Positions 36,174 to 45,177 of a DNA stretch of 64,000 bases are shown here, piece by piece. Made by a program: the position numbers and the translations under genes. The stretch comes from Prosthecobacter sp. Its GTDB lineage: Bacteria > Verrucomicrobiota > Verrucomicrobiia > Verrucomicrobiales > Verrucomicrobiaceae. The notes beneath the pieces were generated by a model. It searched no databases and was not told where the DNA came from. It saw only the letters and a program-made list of their open reading frames with translations. The stretch's first letter is position 1. Each line of letters starts with the position of its first letter. Where the stretch lies: contig NZ_JAGRPF010000110.1 in the NCBI RefSeq assembly GCF_020439865.1, positions 49,442 through 113,441 of the forward strand, in the 5' to 3' direction.

Positions 36174-37450
36174 GACTGGGGCAGGGGAGTGTGAGGACGT
36201 GCCGCCGCCTTGGCGGGCGAGTTGAGCACGAGGCGGAACCTCCCGCTGAAGACGAGATTGCAGCAGACTGCGGCGGTGAACCAGTAGTGCGGTGATTCGA
36301 CGAGGATCTGGCTGCACGGAACGAACAGCCACAGAGGAACAAGACAGTAAAAACCGCGGAACTTGAGCGCGAGTGAGCGGAAGGTCAGCAGGAAGAGCGT
36401 GCTGACATAGAGCAGTGGACCGAAGATGCCGATGTCGATCCAGAGCGAGACGACCTGATTGTGCGGCTTCCAGACGCTGGTTCCCGCGCCGGTGCCGTGT
36501 CCCCACATCGGCTTCTTGCCCGCGGCCTCCCAGCCGTCCTGCAGGTCTTTGCCACGTTCCGGTGACTTGATGCGCTCGAAGTCGAGTTCGTAGATCGCCT
36601 TGAGACGGTCTGCCGTGTCCTTGTTGGTGACAATTCCCACCTTGGTCGAGGTCTCTGAGAGAATGGCGATACCCCCAATGGCCAGCGGCACGCTGACGGC
36701 GACGATGAGGAGCATGCCTGCATAGTGCTGGCGCAGGTTTCCCACCATGTAGCAAAACAACAGGCAGGAGTACACCGCCATGCCGCTGCGGCTGAGCGTG
36801 AGGGCGATGGCAGGGGAGACGACTGCGATGAGAGCGACGTTCCACCAGAAGCGCCGGTTCAGCGTGAACATGACTGCGAGCATCAGGCTGATGATGATCG
36901 GCGGATCGTTTGGATCTTCGGGGAAGCCGGCCATGCGACCGTCGATGCGCGTGAATTTCTCAAAGCCCAGCCATTCGTAGTAGACACAGCCGGCGCAGAC
37001 CAGCGAGGTGCAGACGGCCACCCACATCGCGACGCGACGCCACGATTCTGTCGAGAGGAGCAGCACGGTGGTGAACGTCACAAGGAAGTTCGAGAGCAGA
37101 CTCATCACGACGATGCTGTGATCTCCGAGCGCCGTGATGGTGAAGCGCTGCAGGAAGGTGGCATCGAGCACTCGCAGCAACGGCACCAGCAGCATGAGAA
37201 AGGCGGGCGGGCAGATGCTCGGCCGGTTCAGCATGACCATCACGCCTGCGGCGGCGAGCGTGAGCAGGGTGTAGTCGCGCGGCTTGAAGGGCAGCACGCC
37301 GACATCGTCCGCCCACGAGAGCGATTTGGTCATCGCGGGCACTAGCAGTGCGAGTGCGGCGAGGATGAGCAACTGCACCAGACGTTCGTGGCGTTTTTCC
37401 ACCGCAGACATGCGGGCATGTCTCATGGGAACGGAGGGGACGGCGTTCAT
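36170..37450 (-). CDS. O-antigen polymerase/ligase-like membrane protein (Wzy/WaaL type)
   Basis: A 426-residue polytopic membrane protein of the O-antigen ligase/polymerase superfamily. The start at 37450 (MNAVPSVPMRHARM) overlaps the flippase stop as ATGA, and its own stop overlaps the double glycosyltransferase start the same way. Roughly ten hydrophobic helices are visible. The large periplasmic loop characteristic of the family lies around RLKAIYELDFERIKS to MWGHGTGAGTSVWKPHNQVV, containing the PHNQ-type histidine motif conserved in WaaL/Wzy proteins. It probably polymerises or attaches the polysaccharide made by the neighbouring transferases. Polymerase or ligase cannot be distinguished from sequence alone. 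Confidence 0.85.
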   Translation of the reverse strand: MNAVPSVPMRHARMSAVEKRHERLVQLLILAALALLVPAMTKSLSWADDVGVLPFKPRDYTLLTLAAAGVMVMLNRPSICPPAFLMLLVPLLRVLDATFLQRFTITALGDHSIVVMSLLSNFLVTFTTVLLLSTESWRRVAMWVAVCTSLVCAGCVYYEWLGFEKFTRIDGRMAGFPEDPNDPPIIISLMLAVMFTLNRRFWWNVALIAVVSPAIALTLSRSGMAVYSCLLFCYMVGNLRQHYAGMLLIVAVSVPLAIGGIAILSETSTKVGIVTNKDTADRLKAIYELDFERIKSPERGKDLQDGWEAAGKKPMWGHGTGAGTSVWKPHNQVVSLWIDIGIFGPLLYVSTLFLLTFRSLALKFRGFYCLVPLWLFVPCSQILVESPHYWFTAAVCCNLVFSGRFRLVLNSPAKAAARPHTPLPQS

Positions 37451-38829
37451 GCAGCTTCCTCCCTCCGGCGAATGACGACAAGGCAGGTGCCGCAGGTGGC
37501 CGCTGCACAGATGGCATGCACGATCACGGTGGAGAGCGCGATGCCCGCTGCACCGAGATGACGCATGAACAGCCAGTTGAAACATGCATTGAGCACGAGG
37601 GCGCTGAAGGCGATCGTCAGCATGAAACGCGAGGCCTGAAGCGACACCGCAATGCGCGCTGCGACAGTGCCGAGGATGTAGAACGGAATCTGGAAGGCCG
37701 CTAAGCGCAGCACTTCGGCGACGCGCCGGGTGTCATCCGGCCCGAAAGCTCCGCGCTCGAACAACGTGCTGACGATCCACGGTGCCAGCAGGCACAGCAT
37801 CAGCGTCAACGGCAAGGCGGCTGCGACGATGATTCCGGCGCTGCCGAAGAGACGTTTGCGCAGGCCGTTCCAGTCGCGGCGCGCGACGAGTTCGGCGAAA
37901 TGAGGAAACAGCACGTCCGATGCCGGTCCGGCGGTGACTGCGAGCACGATGGCGCAGACTTTGTCGGAATAGCCAAGTACGGCCACGGAACCTGCGGTGA
38001 GCCATGCGGCCATCGTTTGATCCACGACGATGGCACTGCCGAAAGCGACGCCGCCGAGCAGAAACGGCAGCGCATTGCGCAGCACGACACGCAGCCCCGG
38101 TTCCCAATGCTGCAGCGAACAGCGCCACCAGCCTGAAGAGCGGGGCAGACGGCGGGCGATGGCCACCAGCAGCACCGTGAGATGCGCGGCGGCTCCCCAG
38201 ACAGTGCCGGACACGAGCGTCCATGCGCTGACCTGATCACCTGCGAGAAGCAGTGCGGTGACAATGCCGAGCGGAACGAGCATCGGAGCCGATGCGGCCA
38301 GCAGAAAGGTTTTGCCGGCACGCAGCCATGCACCGAGATGCTGGGCCAGTCCGAAGCAGAGCAGGAATGGGACGAGACCGCGCAGGAGTTTCGCGGCGAG
38401 CGTCTGCTTGGCGGGATCGAACCCTTTGGTCGCCCAACCGACGACCCACGGGGCGGCGAGTGCCAGGACGGAACCGCAAATCAGCAGGGCGGTGAAATGC
38501 CACGCAGCGCACTGGACCCCGAGCCGGTCGGCACGGCGCAGACCGCGACGCTCACGCAGTTCGGCGTAGGCCGGCACAAACGATTCCGGCAGTCCGCCTG
38601 CCAGCACGGTGCTGGCGAAGGTGAAAAAGGCGAACACCAGCATGAAGGCGTCGAGGTCATCCGCCGTGCCCAGTTTGGCGGCGACGACCGCGTCTTTGGC
38701 GAAGGCGACGACCTTCCCCACCATCGTGAGCATGGCCACCAGCACGAAGCCCGAAACCACGGCGGACCCCCTCCCTCTGGCAAGCAGAGAGCGAAGCGGG
38801 GCGGGCAGGGCGATGCGGATTGCAGGCAT
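37447..38829 (-). CDS. MurJ/MviN-family lipid-linked oligosaccharide flippase
   Basis: A 460-residue MOP-superfamily flippase close to MurJ/MviN. The N-terminal helices contain VSGFVLVAMLTMVGKVVAFA, KDAVVAAKLGTADDLDAF and LPESFVPAYAELR, the characteristic MurJ first-helix pattern. FERGAFGPDDTRRVAEVLR corresponds to the conserved cytoplasmic loop. About 12 transmembrane helices are predicted by eye. As the first gene of a four-gene polysaccharide operon it more likely exports the lipid-linked glycan made here than lipid II; a housekeeping murJ would be expected elsewhere. A good promoter sits directly upstream, placing its transcription start only a couple of bases before the ATG. Confidence 0.85.
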   Translation of the reverse strand: MPAIRIALPAPLRSLLARGRGSAVVSGFVLVAMLTMVGKVVAFAKDAVVAAKLGTADDLDAFMLVFAFFTFASTVLAGGLPESFVPAYAELRERRGLRRADRLGVQCAAWHFTALLICGSVLALAAPWVVGWATKGFDPAKQTLAAKLLRGLVPFLLCFGLAQHLGAWLRAGKTFLLAASAPMLVPLGIVTALLLAGDQVSAWTLVSGTVWGAAAHLTVLLVAIARRLPRSSGWWRCSLQHWEPGLRVVLRNALPFLLGGVAFGSAIVVDQTMAAWLTAGSVAVLGYSDKVCAIVLAVTAGPASDVLFPHFAELVARRDWNGLRKRLFGSAGIIVAAALPLTLMLCLLAPWIVSTLFERGAFGPDDTRRVAEVLRLAAFQIPFYILGTVAARIAVSLQASRFMLTIAFSALVLNACFNWLFMRHLGAAGIALSTVIVHAICAAATCGTCLVVIRRREEAA

Positions 38830-38837
38830 TCATATAA

Positions 38838-38866
38838 ACTATAAACACCATAAAACATTTGAGCAA
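38838..38866 (-). promoter_or_regulatory. Candidate promoter of the polysaccharide operon giving a nearly leaderless mRNA
   Basis: On minus, TTGCTC (38866-38861) and TATAGT (38843-38838) are spaced by 17 bases in an AT-rich tract. TATAGT matches five of six -10 positions. The inferred transcription start is about 38831, two bases before the flippase ATG at 38829. Confidence 0.45.
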
Positions 38867-38913
38867 ACGACCGCTCGGAGTTTTTCGGGGGTGCCGACGC
38901 TTCTTTCAGGCTC

Positions 38914-38945
38914 CTGATTTGACCGTCCGCCCCGGTCAGAATCAG
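38914..38945 (-). terminator. Stem-loop after glgX
   Basis: CTGATTTGACCG (38914-38925) pairs with CGGTCA/AATCAG (38933-38945), with one bulged G on plus (a C on the transcript) and a seven-base loop, starting 5 bases after the glgX stop. There is no T-tract on either side, so it may be a mRNA 3'-end stabiliser or a rho-assisted terminator. Confidence 0.5.
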
Positions 38946-38949
38946 AACG

Positions 38950-41181
38950 CTAGCAGGCCTTGGGCTCGAGGTCCAAACCTGCGCCCGTTGTAGTCAGTTC
39001 CAAGCACACCACGCTCTGCCCTTGAAGCGCGTATTTCCGGCCTCCGGCGTGGGTTACTTGTCCGTTGGGAAAGGAGGGGCTCAGGGAGGTGTCAAAAGCG
39101 AGTGTCCAAACGATGTCTTTGTCCCCGGGTAGAATGAAAGGCTCGGAGGCGGAACCGTTGTTGAACAGGAGCAGCAGGGGAGTGGAGCTGTCGTTTTGAG
39201 GCCCCAGCAGCGCTCCGAAGCAGCGCCTCTCCTCGCTATGCCATTCCTCGTGACAGAGCAGGGTGCCGTTGCCTTCGAGCCAGGTGACATCGCGCAGGCC
39301 AATGGTGGGGTTAAGTTTGCCGTCGAAGTAGGTGCTGCGGCGGAATGTGCCGAGTCTGCGGCGAAACGTGGTCATGCGCCGGGTGAAGTCGAGCATGTCC
39401 TTGTCACAGTGGTTCCAGTCGAGCCAGCTGATCTCGTTGTCCTGGCAGTAGGCGTTGTTGTTCCCGCCCTGCGTGCGCCCGCGCTCGTCTCCGGCGGTGA
39501 GAAAGGGGACGCCGAGGGAGCACATCATGGTGGCGATCATGCCGCGGCGGAGCCGTGCCCGCGCCTGAATCACCTTCGCATCCTTGGTTTGTCCTTCGAC
39601 GCCGCAGTTGGTGCTGTGGTTGTGGTTGTCGCCGTCCCGGTTGTCCTCGCGGTTCGCCTCGTTGTGTTTGTGCGAATAGCTCACGAGATCCATCAGGGTG
39701 AAACCATCGTGCGAGGTGAGGAAGTTGATGCTCGCAATCGGCGGACGCTGGTTCCAGCCGTAGATGTCCTGACTGCCGCACAGACGTTTGGCAAACTCGG
39801 CGGTGGCACCCGGATCACCGCGCCACCAGCTGCGCACGGTGTCGCGATACTTGCCGTTCAGTTCGCGCCAGGGCTCTGGGAAATGGCCCACCTGATAGCT
39901 GTCCTCGCGTGAGATGTCCCAGGCTTCGGCGATGAGTTTGACCTTGGACAGCACCGGATCCTGCGCCACCGCGCTGAGAAACTGCGACTGAGGATTGAAG
40001 CCATCCTTTTCATTTCGAGCCACCGTCACGGCCAGATCAAAGCGGAAACCGTCAACGTGCATCTCCGTGACCCAGTAGCGCAGGCTGTCGAGGATGAGCC
40101 GCAGGGCCGGCGTGCTGGCGGAGTCGACCGAATTGCCGCAGCCGGTGACGTTCAGATAGCCTGCGCCGTCCTCCCCGTAATGATGCCGGTAGTAGCCATG
40201 ATCGTCGAGCCCGCGAAACATCAGTGACGGGCCGTATTCGTTGCCTTCGGCCGTGTGATTGTAGACCACGTCCAGAATGACCTCGATTCCGGCGGCATGC
40301 AGGGCTTTTACCATCGTCTTGAACTCGCGCACTTGTTCCTGCGGGTCCTTGGCGGCGGCGTATGTGTTGTGCGGCGCGAAGAAGCCGATGGTGTTGTAGC
40401 CCCAGTAGTTTGTCAGCTTGCGGCCCAGAAGAAAGCCGTCGTCCAGATGCTGATGCACCGGCAAAAGCTGCACGGCGGTGATGCCGAGATCCTTCAGGTA
40501 GGACGTCACCGAGGGATGCGCGAGGCCCGCGTAAGTGCCGCGGATTTTTGCGGGAAGGTCAGGATGCGTTTTGGTGAAGCCCTTCACATGCAGCTCGCAG
40601 ATCACCGTGTCACGCCAGGGCACCCGTGGCGCGGCATCTCCGGCCCAGTCGAACATCTCGTCGATCACGACGCTTTTCAGGGCCTTCGCCCCGTTGTCGA
40701 CACAGCCGGGCGCGTGCTGCGGATCAGGCACGGTGCGCATGTGCTCCGCCTCGTCAGGCCGGCCGTGGATCGCACGTGCGTAGGGGTCGAGCATGAGCTT
40801 CTTGGCATTGAAGCGCATCGCGTTCTTTGGCAGCCAGGGACCGAGCGCTCGGTAACCGTAAAGCGTGCCCGCCTTGACGTCGCGGACGGTGGCATACCAC
40901 AGGTCGCATTCGGTCCGCCGCATGCGTATGCGGGCGGTCTCGCGGGAGTCGTCGTCAGGATCATACAGGCACAGGTCCATGGCCGTCGCATGCCGCGAAT
41001 GGACCACGAACCGCGTTCCTTCGCGCTGCAGCGTCACGCCTGGAGTCAGCGGCTGATCGCCGGTTTCAAATGAAACAGGGGCTGGGGAGACGGGGGCTGG
41101 CACGGCTGTATGAGTGGGGAGCGCTTTCTTCCGCGCAAATCTTCGTTTCCAGCTGTCGAGCAATGGTTGCATGAGTCCCAT
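38950..41181 (-). CDS. glgX: Glycogen debranching enzyme GlgX (GH13 isoamylase type)
   Basis: A 743-residue GH13_11 isoamylase/debranching enzyme that cleaves alpha-1,6 branches of glycogen. An N-terminal CBM48-like domain (FVVHSRHATAMDLCLYDPDD, LWYATVRDVKAGTLYGYRA) precedes the TIM barrel. Catalytic motifs are EVILDVVYNHTAEGNEYGP, nucleophile region VDGFRFDLAVT, acid/base in KLIAEAWD and transition-state NFLTSHDGFTLMD. Start choice is difficult: ATGs at 41208, 41181 and 41172 are all in frame. 41208 would overlap the ATG of the divergent gene within one CATG, so 41181 is preferred. No other glycogen gene is adjacent. Confidence 0.9.
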   Translation of the reverse strand: MGLMQPLLDSWKRRFARKKALPTHTAVPAPVSPAPVSFETGDQPLTPGVTLQREGTRFVVHSRHATAMDLCLYDPDDDSRETARIRMRRTECDLWYATVRDVKAGTLYGYRALGPWLPKNAMRFNAKKLMLDPYARAIHGRPDEAEHMRTVPDPQHAPGCVDNGAKALKSVVIDEMFDWAGDAAPRVPWRDTVICELHVKGFTKTHPDLPAKIRGTYAGLAHPSVTSYLKDLGITAVQLLPVHQHLDDGFLLGRKLTNYWGYNTIGFFAPHNTYAAAKDPQEQVREFKTMVKALHAAGIEVILDVVYNHTAEGNEYGPSLMFRGLDDHGYYRHHYGEDGAGYLNVTGCGNSVDSASTPALRLILDSLRYWVTEMHVDGFRFDLAVTVARNEKDGFNPQSQFLSAVAQDPVLSKVKLIAEAWDISREDSYQVGHFPEPWRELNGKYRDTVRSWWRGDPGATAEFAKRLCGSQDIYGWNQRPPIASINFLTSHDGFTLMDLVSYSHKHNEANREDNRDGDNHNHSTNCGVEGQTKDAKVIQARARLRRGMIATMMCSLGVPFLTAGDERGRTQGGNNNAYCQDNEISWLDWNHCDKDMLDFTRRMTTFRRRLGTFRRSTYFDGKLNPTIGLRDVTWLEGNGTLLCHEEWHSEERRCFGALLGPQNDSSTPLLLLFNNGSASEPFILPGDKDIVWTLAFDTSLSPSFPNGQVTHAGGRKYALQGQSVVCLELTTTGAGLDLEPKAC

Positions 41182-41206
41182 CACGCACAACGTTTGCCAC
41201 CCCGCC

Positions 41207-42436
41207 ATGATTTATCGCCCGATTTTTGCCCTGCTTGTCCTGCTGATTGCCACAACACAGGCTTTGGCCCTTGCTCCTGCAAACCCGGCACGTTTTGAAA
41301 AAGCCATCCTGGCGTTCGAAGCGGAAGACGCCGCCAAGGCGCCGCCGAAGGACGTTACTTTGTTCGTTGGCGCTTCCAATGTTCGCCGTTGGGAGTCGTT
41401 GTCGAAGCGATTCAGCAAGACGCCGGTGCTCAATCGTGGGTTCGGCGGCTCGCAGATCAGTGACCTGGTGCATTTCGCCGATCGCGTCGTCATCAAATAC
41501 AAGCCGAAGCAGATCTACCTCAACTCAGGCGGCAACGATCTGCACTACGGACGCACGCCGGAGGAGGTCCTGGCTTCATTTGAAGCTTTCGCGACCAAAG
41601 TTCACCAGGATCTGCCGCAGACAAAGCTCGCCTTCATTTCGATTCCCACCGCGCCTTCACGTCAGGACGACGTCGAACTCGTCAAAAAGACCAACGGCCT
41701 CATTTCTGCCTGGTGTGCGAAGAACGGTGTCGAATTCATCGACATCTTTCCACATCTCCTCGGCGCGGATGGAAAACCGCGTCCTGAGCTCTATGTCGAG
41801 GACAAGCTGCACTTCAGCGAAGCCGGTTACGACGTCGTCACCTCCGCGATCCGCTGGCAGAAGGAGATTTTCGCGTTCGCCGCCCAGGATGCGAAGAAAG
41901 CACCGCCCTCGAATCCGATCATCTTCACCGGCAGCTCCAGCATCCGTCGCTGGAACTCGCTCGCAGACGATTTTCCGGGCCTTCCCGTCATGAACCACGG
42001 TTTCGGCGGCTCCGAGGTCTTTGACGCGTTCAACTATGCCGATCTGCTCGTGATCAAATATCATCCGCGTCAGGTCGTGATGTATTCAGGCAGCAACGAC
42101 ATCGGCGCAGGCAAGACGCCACAGCGTGTGCTGGCCGACATCAAGGCCTTCGTGGCCAAAGTGCACGCCGCGCTGCCCGACTGTCGCATCAGCTACATCT
42201 CCAATGCGCCGAACCCAAAGCGCTGGAGCTTGGTGGACAAGATGCGCGAGCTGAACCGCCTCGCCGAGGAGTTCTGCAAGACCGACAAACGCCTCGAATA
42301 CATCAACACGCACGACGACATGCTTGGCGCAGACGGCAAACCGCTGCCGGACATCTTTGTCTCAGATCAGCTTCACATGAATCCGAAGGGCTATACGATC
42401 TGGACCAAGATCATCGCCCCGTATCTGCTGAAGTAG
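41207..42436 (+). CDS. Exported protein with two tandem SGNH/GDSL hydrolase domains
   Basis: A 409-residue secreted protein with signal peptide MIYRPIFALLVLLIATTQAL. Two complete SGNH domains follow. Domain 1 (about 35-220): S57 in FVGASNVRRW, G81 in GFGGSQISD, N110 in SGGNDLHYG, D199/H202 in EDKLHFSEAGY. Domain 2 (about 221-409): S244 in FTGSSSIRRW, G268 in GFGGSEVFD, N297 in SGSNDIGAG, D387/H390 in SDQLHMNPKGY. Both catalytic sets are intact. The halves align throughout, showing an internal duplication. Activity is probably esterase on a glycan or lipid. The start codon is immediately next to that of divergent glgX; its stop is 4 bases from the convergent response-regulator stop. Confidence 0.9.
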   Translation: MIYRPIFALLVLLIATTQALALAPANPARFEKAILAFEAEDAAKAPPKDVTLFVGASNVRRWESLSKRFSKTPVLNRGFGGSQISDLVHFADRVVIKYKPKQIYLNSGGNDLHYGRTPEEVLASFEAFATKVHQDLPQTKLAFISIPTAPSRQDDVELVKKTNGLISAWCAKNGVEFIDIFPHLLGADGKPRPELYVEDKLHFSEAGYDVVTSAIRWQKEIFAFAAQDAKKAPPSNPIIFTGSSSIRRWNSLADDFPGLPVMNHGFGGSEVFDAFNYADLLVIKYHPRQVVMYSGSNDIGAGKTPQRVLADIKAFVAKVHAALPDCRISYISNAPNPKRWSLVDKMRELNRLAEEFCKTDKRLEYINTHDDMLGADGKPLPDIFVSDQLHMNPKGYTIWTKIIAPYLLK

Positions 42437-42440
42437 CCGT

Positions 42441-43085
42441 TCACACCAGCCCTTCCTTCACCGCCTTCGCGATGGCGCTGCCGCGGCTGCGCACCTGCAG
42501 CTTCACATACACGCTGCGGATATACTCGTCGGCGGTGTAATAACCGATGCCGAGTTGAGCGGCGGCGTCCTTGATGGTGCTGCCGTCCACGAGGAGTTTC
42601 AGGATGTCCATCTCACGCGGTGTGAGGCCATAGTCATTGGGCGCGGCCGTGTTGGCCTTGGAAAACATCTCCAGCACGCGGCGGGCGATGGTCGGATTGA
42701 TCGGCGATCCTCCGGCCGCCGCGCTGCGAATGGCGGCGGCGATGTCCTCGGTGCTGGATGTCTTGAGAAGATAGCCAGCCGCACCGGCACAGATGGCGCG
42801 GAAGATCTTATCGTCTTCTTCAAACACCGTGAGAATGACGATGGCGGTTTCCGGTGCGAGCTGCCGCAGACGTGCGATGCCGTCGATCCCGCTCATTCCT
42901 GGCAGCCCCACATCGAGCAGCAGTACCTGCGGCGCGGCCTCGGCGGACAGCGCGGCGAAGGCATCCTCGCAGGCGGTGAGACGTCGCGAGCATGAGATGC
43001 CTTCGAGGCGGTTCAGGGCGCGCGCGAGGCGCGCGCCATAGGTTTTGTGATCCTCGATGAGCCAGACGTGGATGGTTTCAGGCAT
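42441..43085 (-). CDS. LuxR/NarL-type response regulator
   Basis: A 214-residue two-component response regulator. The receiver domain has the acidic pair E11/D12 in WLIEDHKTYG, phosphoacceptor D58 in LLLDVGLPGMSG and lysine K109 in AGYLLKT. The C-terminal LuxR-type HTH (about 152-214) is GLTPREMDILKLLVDGS followed by IKDAAAQLGIGYYTADEYI. Its start overlaps the histidine-kinase stop by eight bases (43078-43085), so the pair is translated together. The DNA targets are unknown; the divergent array starting at 45178, just beyond the kinase gene, is the first candidate by position. Confidence 0.92.
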   Translation of the reverse strand: MPETIHVWLIEDHKTYGARLARALNRLEGISCSRRLTACEDAFAALSAEAAPQVLLLDVGLPGMSGIDGIARLRQLAPETAIVILTVFEEDDKIFRAICAGAAGYLLKTSSTEDIAAAIRSAAAGGSPINPTIARRVLEMFSKANTAAPNDYGLTPREMDILKLLVDGSTIKDAAAQLGIGYYTADEYIRSVYVKLQVRSRGSAIAKAVKEGLV

Positions 43086-45087
43086 GAAGCGGAAGTTTGA
43101 TGGTTAATACGGTGCCCGTCGATGAAGACGTGATCCCGGCGCTGCCCTGATGCTTCGCCGCACGGCGTCGCAAATTGGTGAGGCCCATGCCTGAAGTTTC
43201 AGCGGCGGGATCAAAGCCTCTGCCGTTGTCCTGCACGGTCAAAACGACCGAATCACGATCGGGCGCGAGGGAAATGCTCACCTCGGTGGCCGCGGCATGA
43301 CGCGTGATGTTGTGCAGCGCCTCCTTGAACATGAGGATCAGGTCGCGCTGGCGGTCCACGGCGAGAAGCCGGGTCTGCGCGTGACCGTCGATGCGGATCT
43401 GATGCTGGATGCCGCGCAGCATGCGGTCCGCCGTCTCGCGCAGGAGTGTGGGCAGATCATCGGTGCCGTAGCGCTCGCTCTGCATCAGCCGTGTGATGTC
43501 GCGCATCGCGCTCACGGTTTCATCGGCGATGTCCTTGATCTCGGTCAAATCATCGCGTGCAGGACCGTCCTTGCCGCCCTCCGCGAGGATGTCCTGCGCG
43601 ATCAGTGCGATGCTGCCCAGGCTGCTGCCGATCTCGTCGTGCAAATCCTGTGCGATGCGCTGGCGCAATGCCTCCATTTCGGCGAAGCGCGTCCGCCGGT
43701 GCTTCTGCATGATCATCAATGCCGCGATGATGCCGAGCGCCAGCACGGCGGCGAGCACCCCGAGCCCCAGCCGCTGCCACCAGCGCATGATGCTTTCACG
43801 TCTCGCGTCCAGCACAGCGAGCTGATGTGTGATTTCACGGCGTTTCGAAAGTCCGGCGAGCCACGCAGGCCACGGCACGATGTCGGCGCGGCTCGTGAAA
43901 CCGTCCACCAGAGCAGCCCGCGACCAGCCGCCTTTTTCCGTCGAATCCGACGCAGTGACATCGCTCCCCGGGGCGATGTTTTTCTCGCCGGACCACACCT
44001 GCATCTCCGCCATCGCGAGCACCACACTGCCGTTGCTCACATGCGGCTCCAGCACCTGCAGGCGCACAAAGCGCGCGCGGTGGCCGCTGACGATCGTCAC
44101 CACGTTGTCGCCCGGGACGGCGTTGTAACTGCCGGACTGCGGCCCGTTCAAGAGGAGCGGTACGTCATTTTCCTTCTCGCGCAGCTCGATCTGATAGCGC
44201 ACGGGAAAGCCATAGCCGTGGCTGTGCGCGAACTGCGGCGGATGCGCGGGGAAAAGCCGGACCTCATCGACCTCCTTCACGCTGCCGAGATCAACCTCCA
44301 CCCACGGATTGTTCCAAGGGCGGCTCTCGCTCGTGGGAACGCTGCGAAAGCCGAGGGTCGGACTCTTCTTCGTGCCAAGCGCTGGACCGAGGACAGTGTG
44401 CCCGTCCACGAGATTGATGCGTCCCCAGTCGGGTCGTGTTCCCTGGCTGCTGCTCGCCCGCACCGCGTCCGGGCCGATCGCCTCCAGCCGTGCACCAAGG
44501 TTTTGATTGCCCTGAAGCAGCATCGCTTCGCCCAATGCGAAGAAGCTGCGACCCTTCGCCTCAAACAACCGCGTGGCCGTGATGCGCACCTTCTGCGCCA
44601 TGCGTCCGTCCGCGGGGATCACCACGGGAAGCAGGCCGGGATTTGGAAAGTCCTCGTCTGTGTAGTCGGCGATGATCGTGCGCTCGTTGTCGTCGCCCTC
44701 GCCGAGAAGTTCGACATAGAATCTCCGCGGAAAACCGTAACCCACGCCCACCGTGCCTCCGTTCGGCGGCGGTGCGATGAGCACCACGGCATCGATCTTC
44801 CGCGCCTGTCCGAGATTCAACTCCACCCACTCCGCCTTGTCCGGCGAGGTCGAGTAATCGCTGTGCCAGCCAAGTCGCTGCGTGAGCTGCTCATCTGGCA
44901 CAGCGGGCAGGCCGGCCAGTTGCTCCTGCAAAGTCACACGCTGTGCTTCGAGATTCCGCATCTCGGGAATCCAATACGTCGGTGAAAAATCCGCACGCAC
45001 ATGCAGACTCCACAGCAACGGCAGCAGAGCCATGCCCGGCCAGGAATGGAGGAGCAAACGCACGACGCGCGAGTGTAGCCACGCCAT
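43078..45087 (-). CDS. HisKA_3 sensor histidine kinase with discoidin-like extracellular domains
   Basis: A 669-residue membrane sensor of the NarL/DesK-partner class. After an N-terminal hydrophobic segment (about 11-28) come two galactose-binding (F5/8 type C, discoidin)-like beta domains, residues 75-193 ([18 protein letters not shown]) and 205-368 ([19 protein letters not shown]). These similar pairs show duplication. A transmembrane helix at 439-460 leads to H483 in [20 protein letters not shown], the HisKA_3 phosphosite, and an HATPase with [11 protein letters not shown] and [10 protein letters not shown]. Discoidin folds usually bind sugars, so an extracellular carbohydrate may be the signal (inference). 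The divergent gene at 45178 begins 90 bases away. Confidence 0.92.
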   Translation of the reverse strand: MAWLHSRVVRLLLHSWPGMALLPLLWSLHVRADFSPTYWIPEMRNLEAQRVTLQEQLAGLPAVPDEQLTQRLGWHSDYSTSPDKAEWVELNLGQARKIDAVVLIAPPPNGGTVGVGYGFPRRFYVELLGEGDDNERTIIADYTDEDFPNPGLLPVVIPADGRMAQKVRITATRLFEAKGRSFFALGEAMLLQGNQNLGARLEAIGPDAVRASSSQGTRPDWGRINLVDGHTVLGPALGTKKSPTLGFRSVPTSESRPWNNPWVEVDLGSVKEVDEVRLFPAHPPQFAHSHGYGFPVRYQIELREKENDVPLLLNGPQSGSYNAVPGDNVVTIVSGHRARFVRLQVLEPHVSNGSVVLAMAEMQVWSGEKNIAPGSDVTASDSTEKGGWSRAALVDGFTSRADIVPWPAWLAGLSKRREITHQLAVLDARRESIMRWWQRLGLGVLAAVLALGIIAALMIMQKHRRTRFAEMEALRQRIAQDLHDEIGSSLGSIALIAQDILAEGGKDGPARDDLTEIKDIADETVSAMRDITRLMQSERYGTDDLPTLLRETADRMLRGIQHQIRIDGHAQTRLLAVDRQRDLILMFKEALHNITRHAAATEVSISLAPDRDSVVLTVQDNGRGFDPAAETSGMGLTNLRRRAAKHQGSAGITSSSTGTVLTIKLPLHA

Positions 45088-45122
45088 CGTCCCGCTGCCA
45101 CCGTGATCTCACGCGTCCTCGT

Positions 45123-45140
45123 CCCCCGAGGATTCGGGGG
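45123..45140 (+). repeat. Short GC-rich inverted repeat in the divergent spacer
   Basis: CCCCCGA (45123-45129) and TCGGGGG (45134-45140) form a perfect seven-base stem with a GGAT loop, in the 90-base spacer between the sensor kinase and the large propeller gene. It may be an operator, a leader hairpin or a REP-like element; only one copy was noticed in the window. Confidence 0.4.
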
Positions 45141-45177
45141 GCTTGCAGAATGCGTCAGTCTCGGTCGTTTGAGAATC

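Noticed and set aside
36174..36845. Upstream extension of the double glycosyltransferase frame
   Set aside because: It is out of frame with, and fully inside, the O-antigen ligase gene; the ATG at 36173 overlapping the ligase stop gives a normal GT4 N-terminus.
43297..44985. A 562-codon open frame on plus, antisense to the sensor kinase
   Set aside because: The minus-strand frame encodes a recognisable histidine kinase; the plus frame is low-complexity, arginine/histidine-rich and typical of antisense frames in GC-rich DNA.
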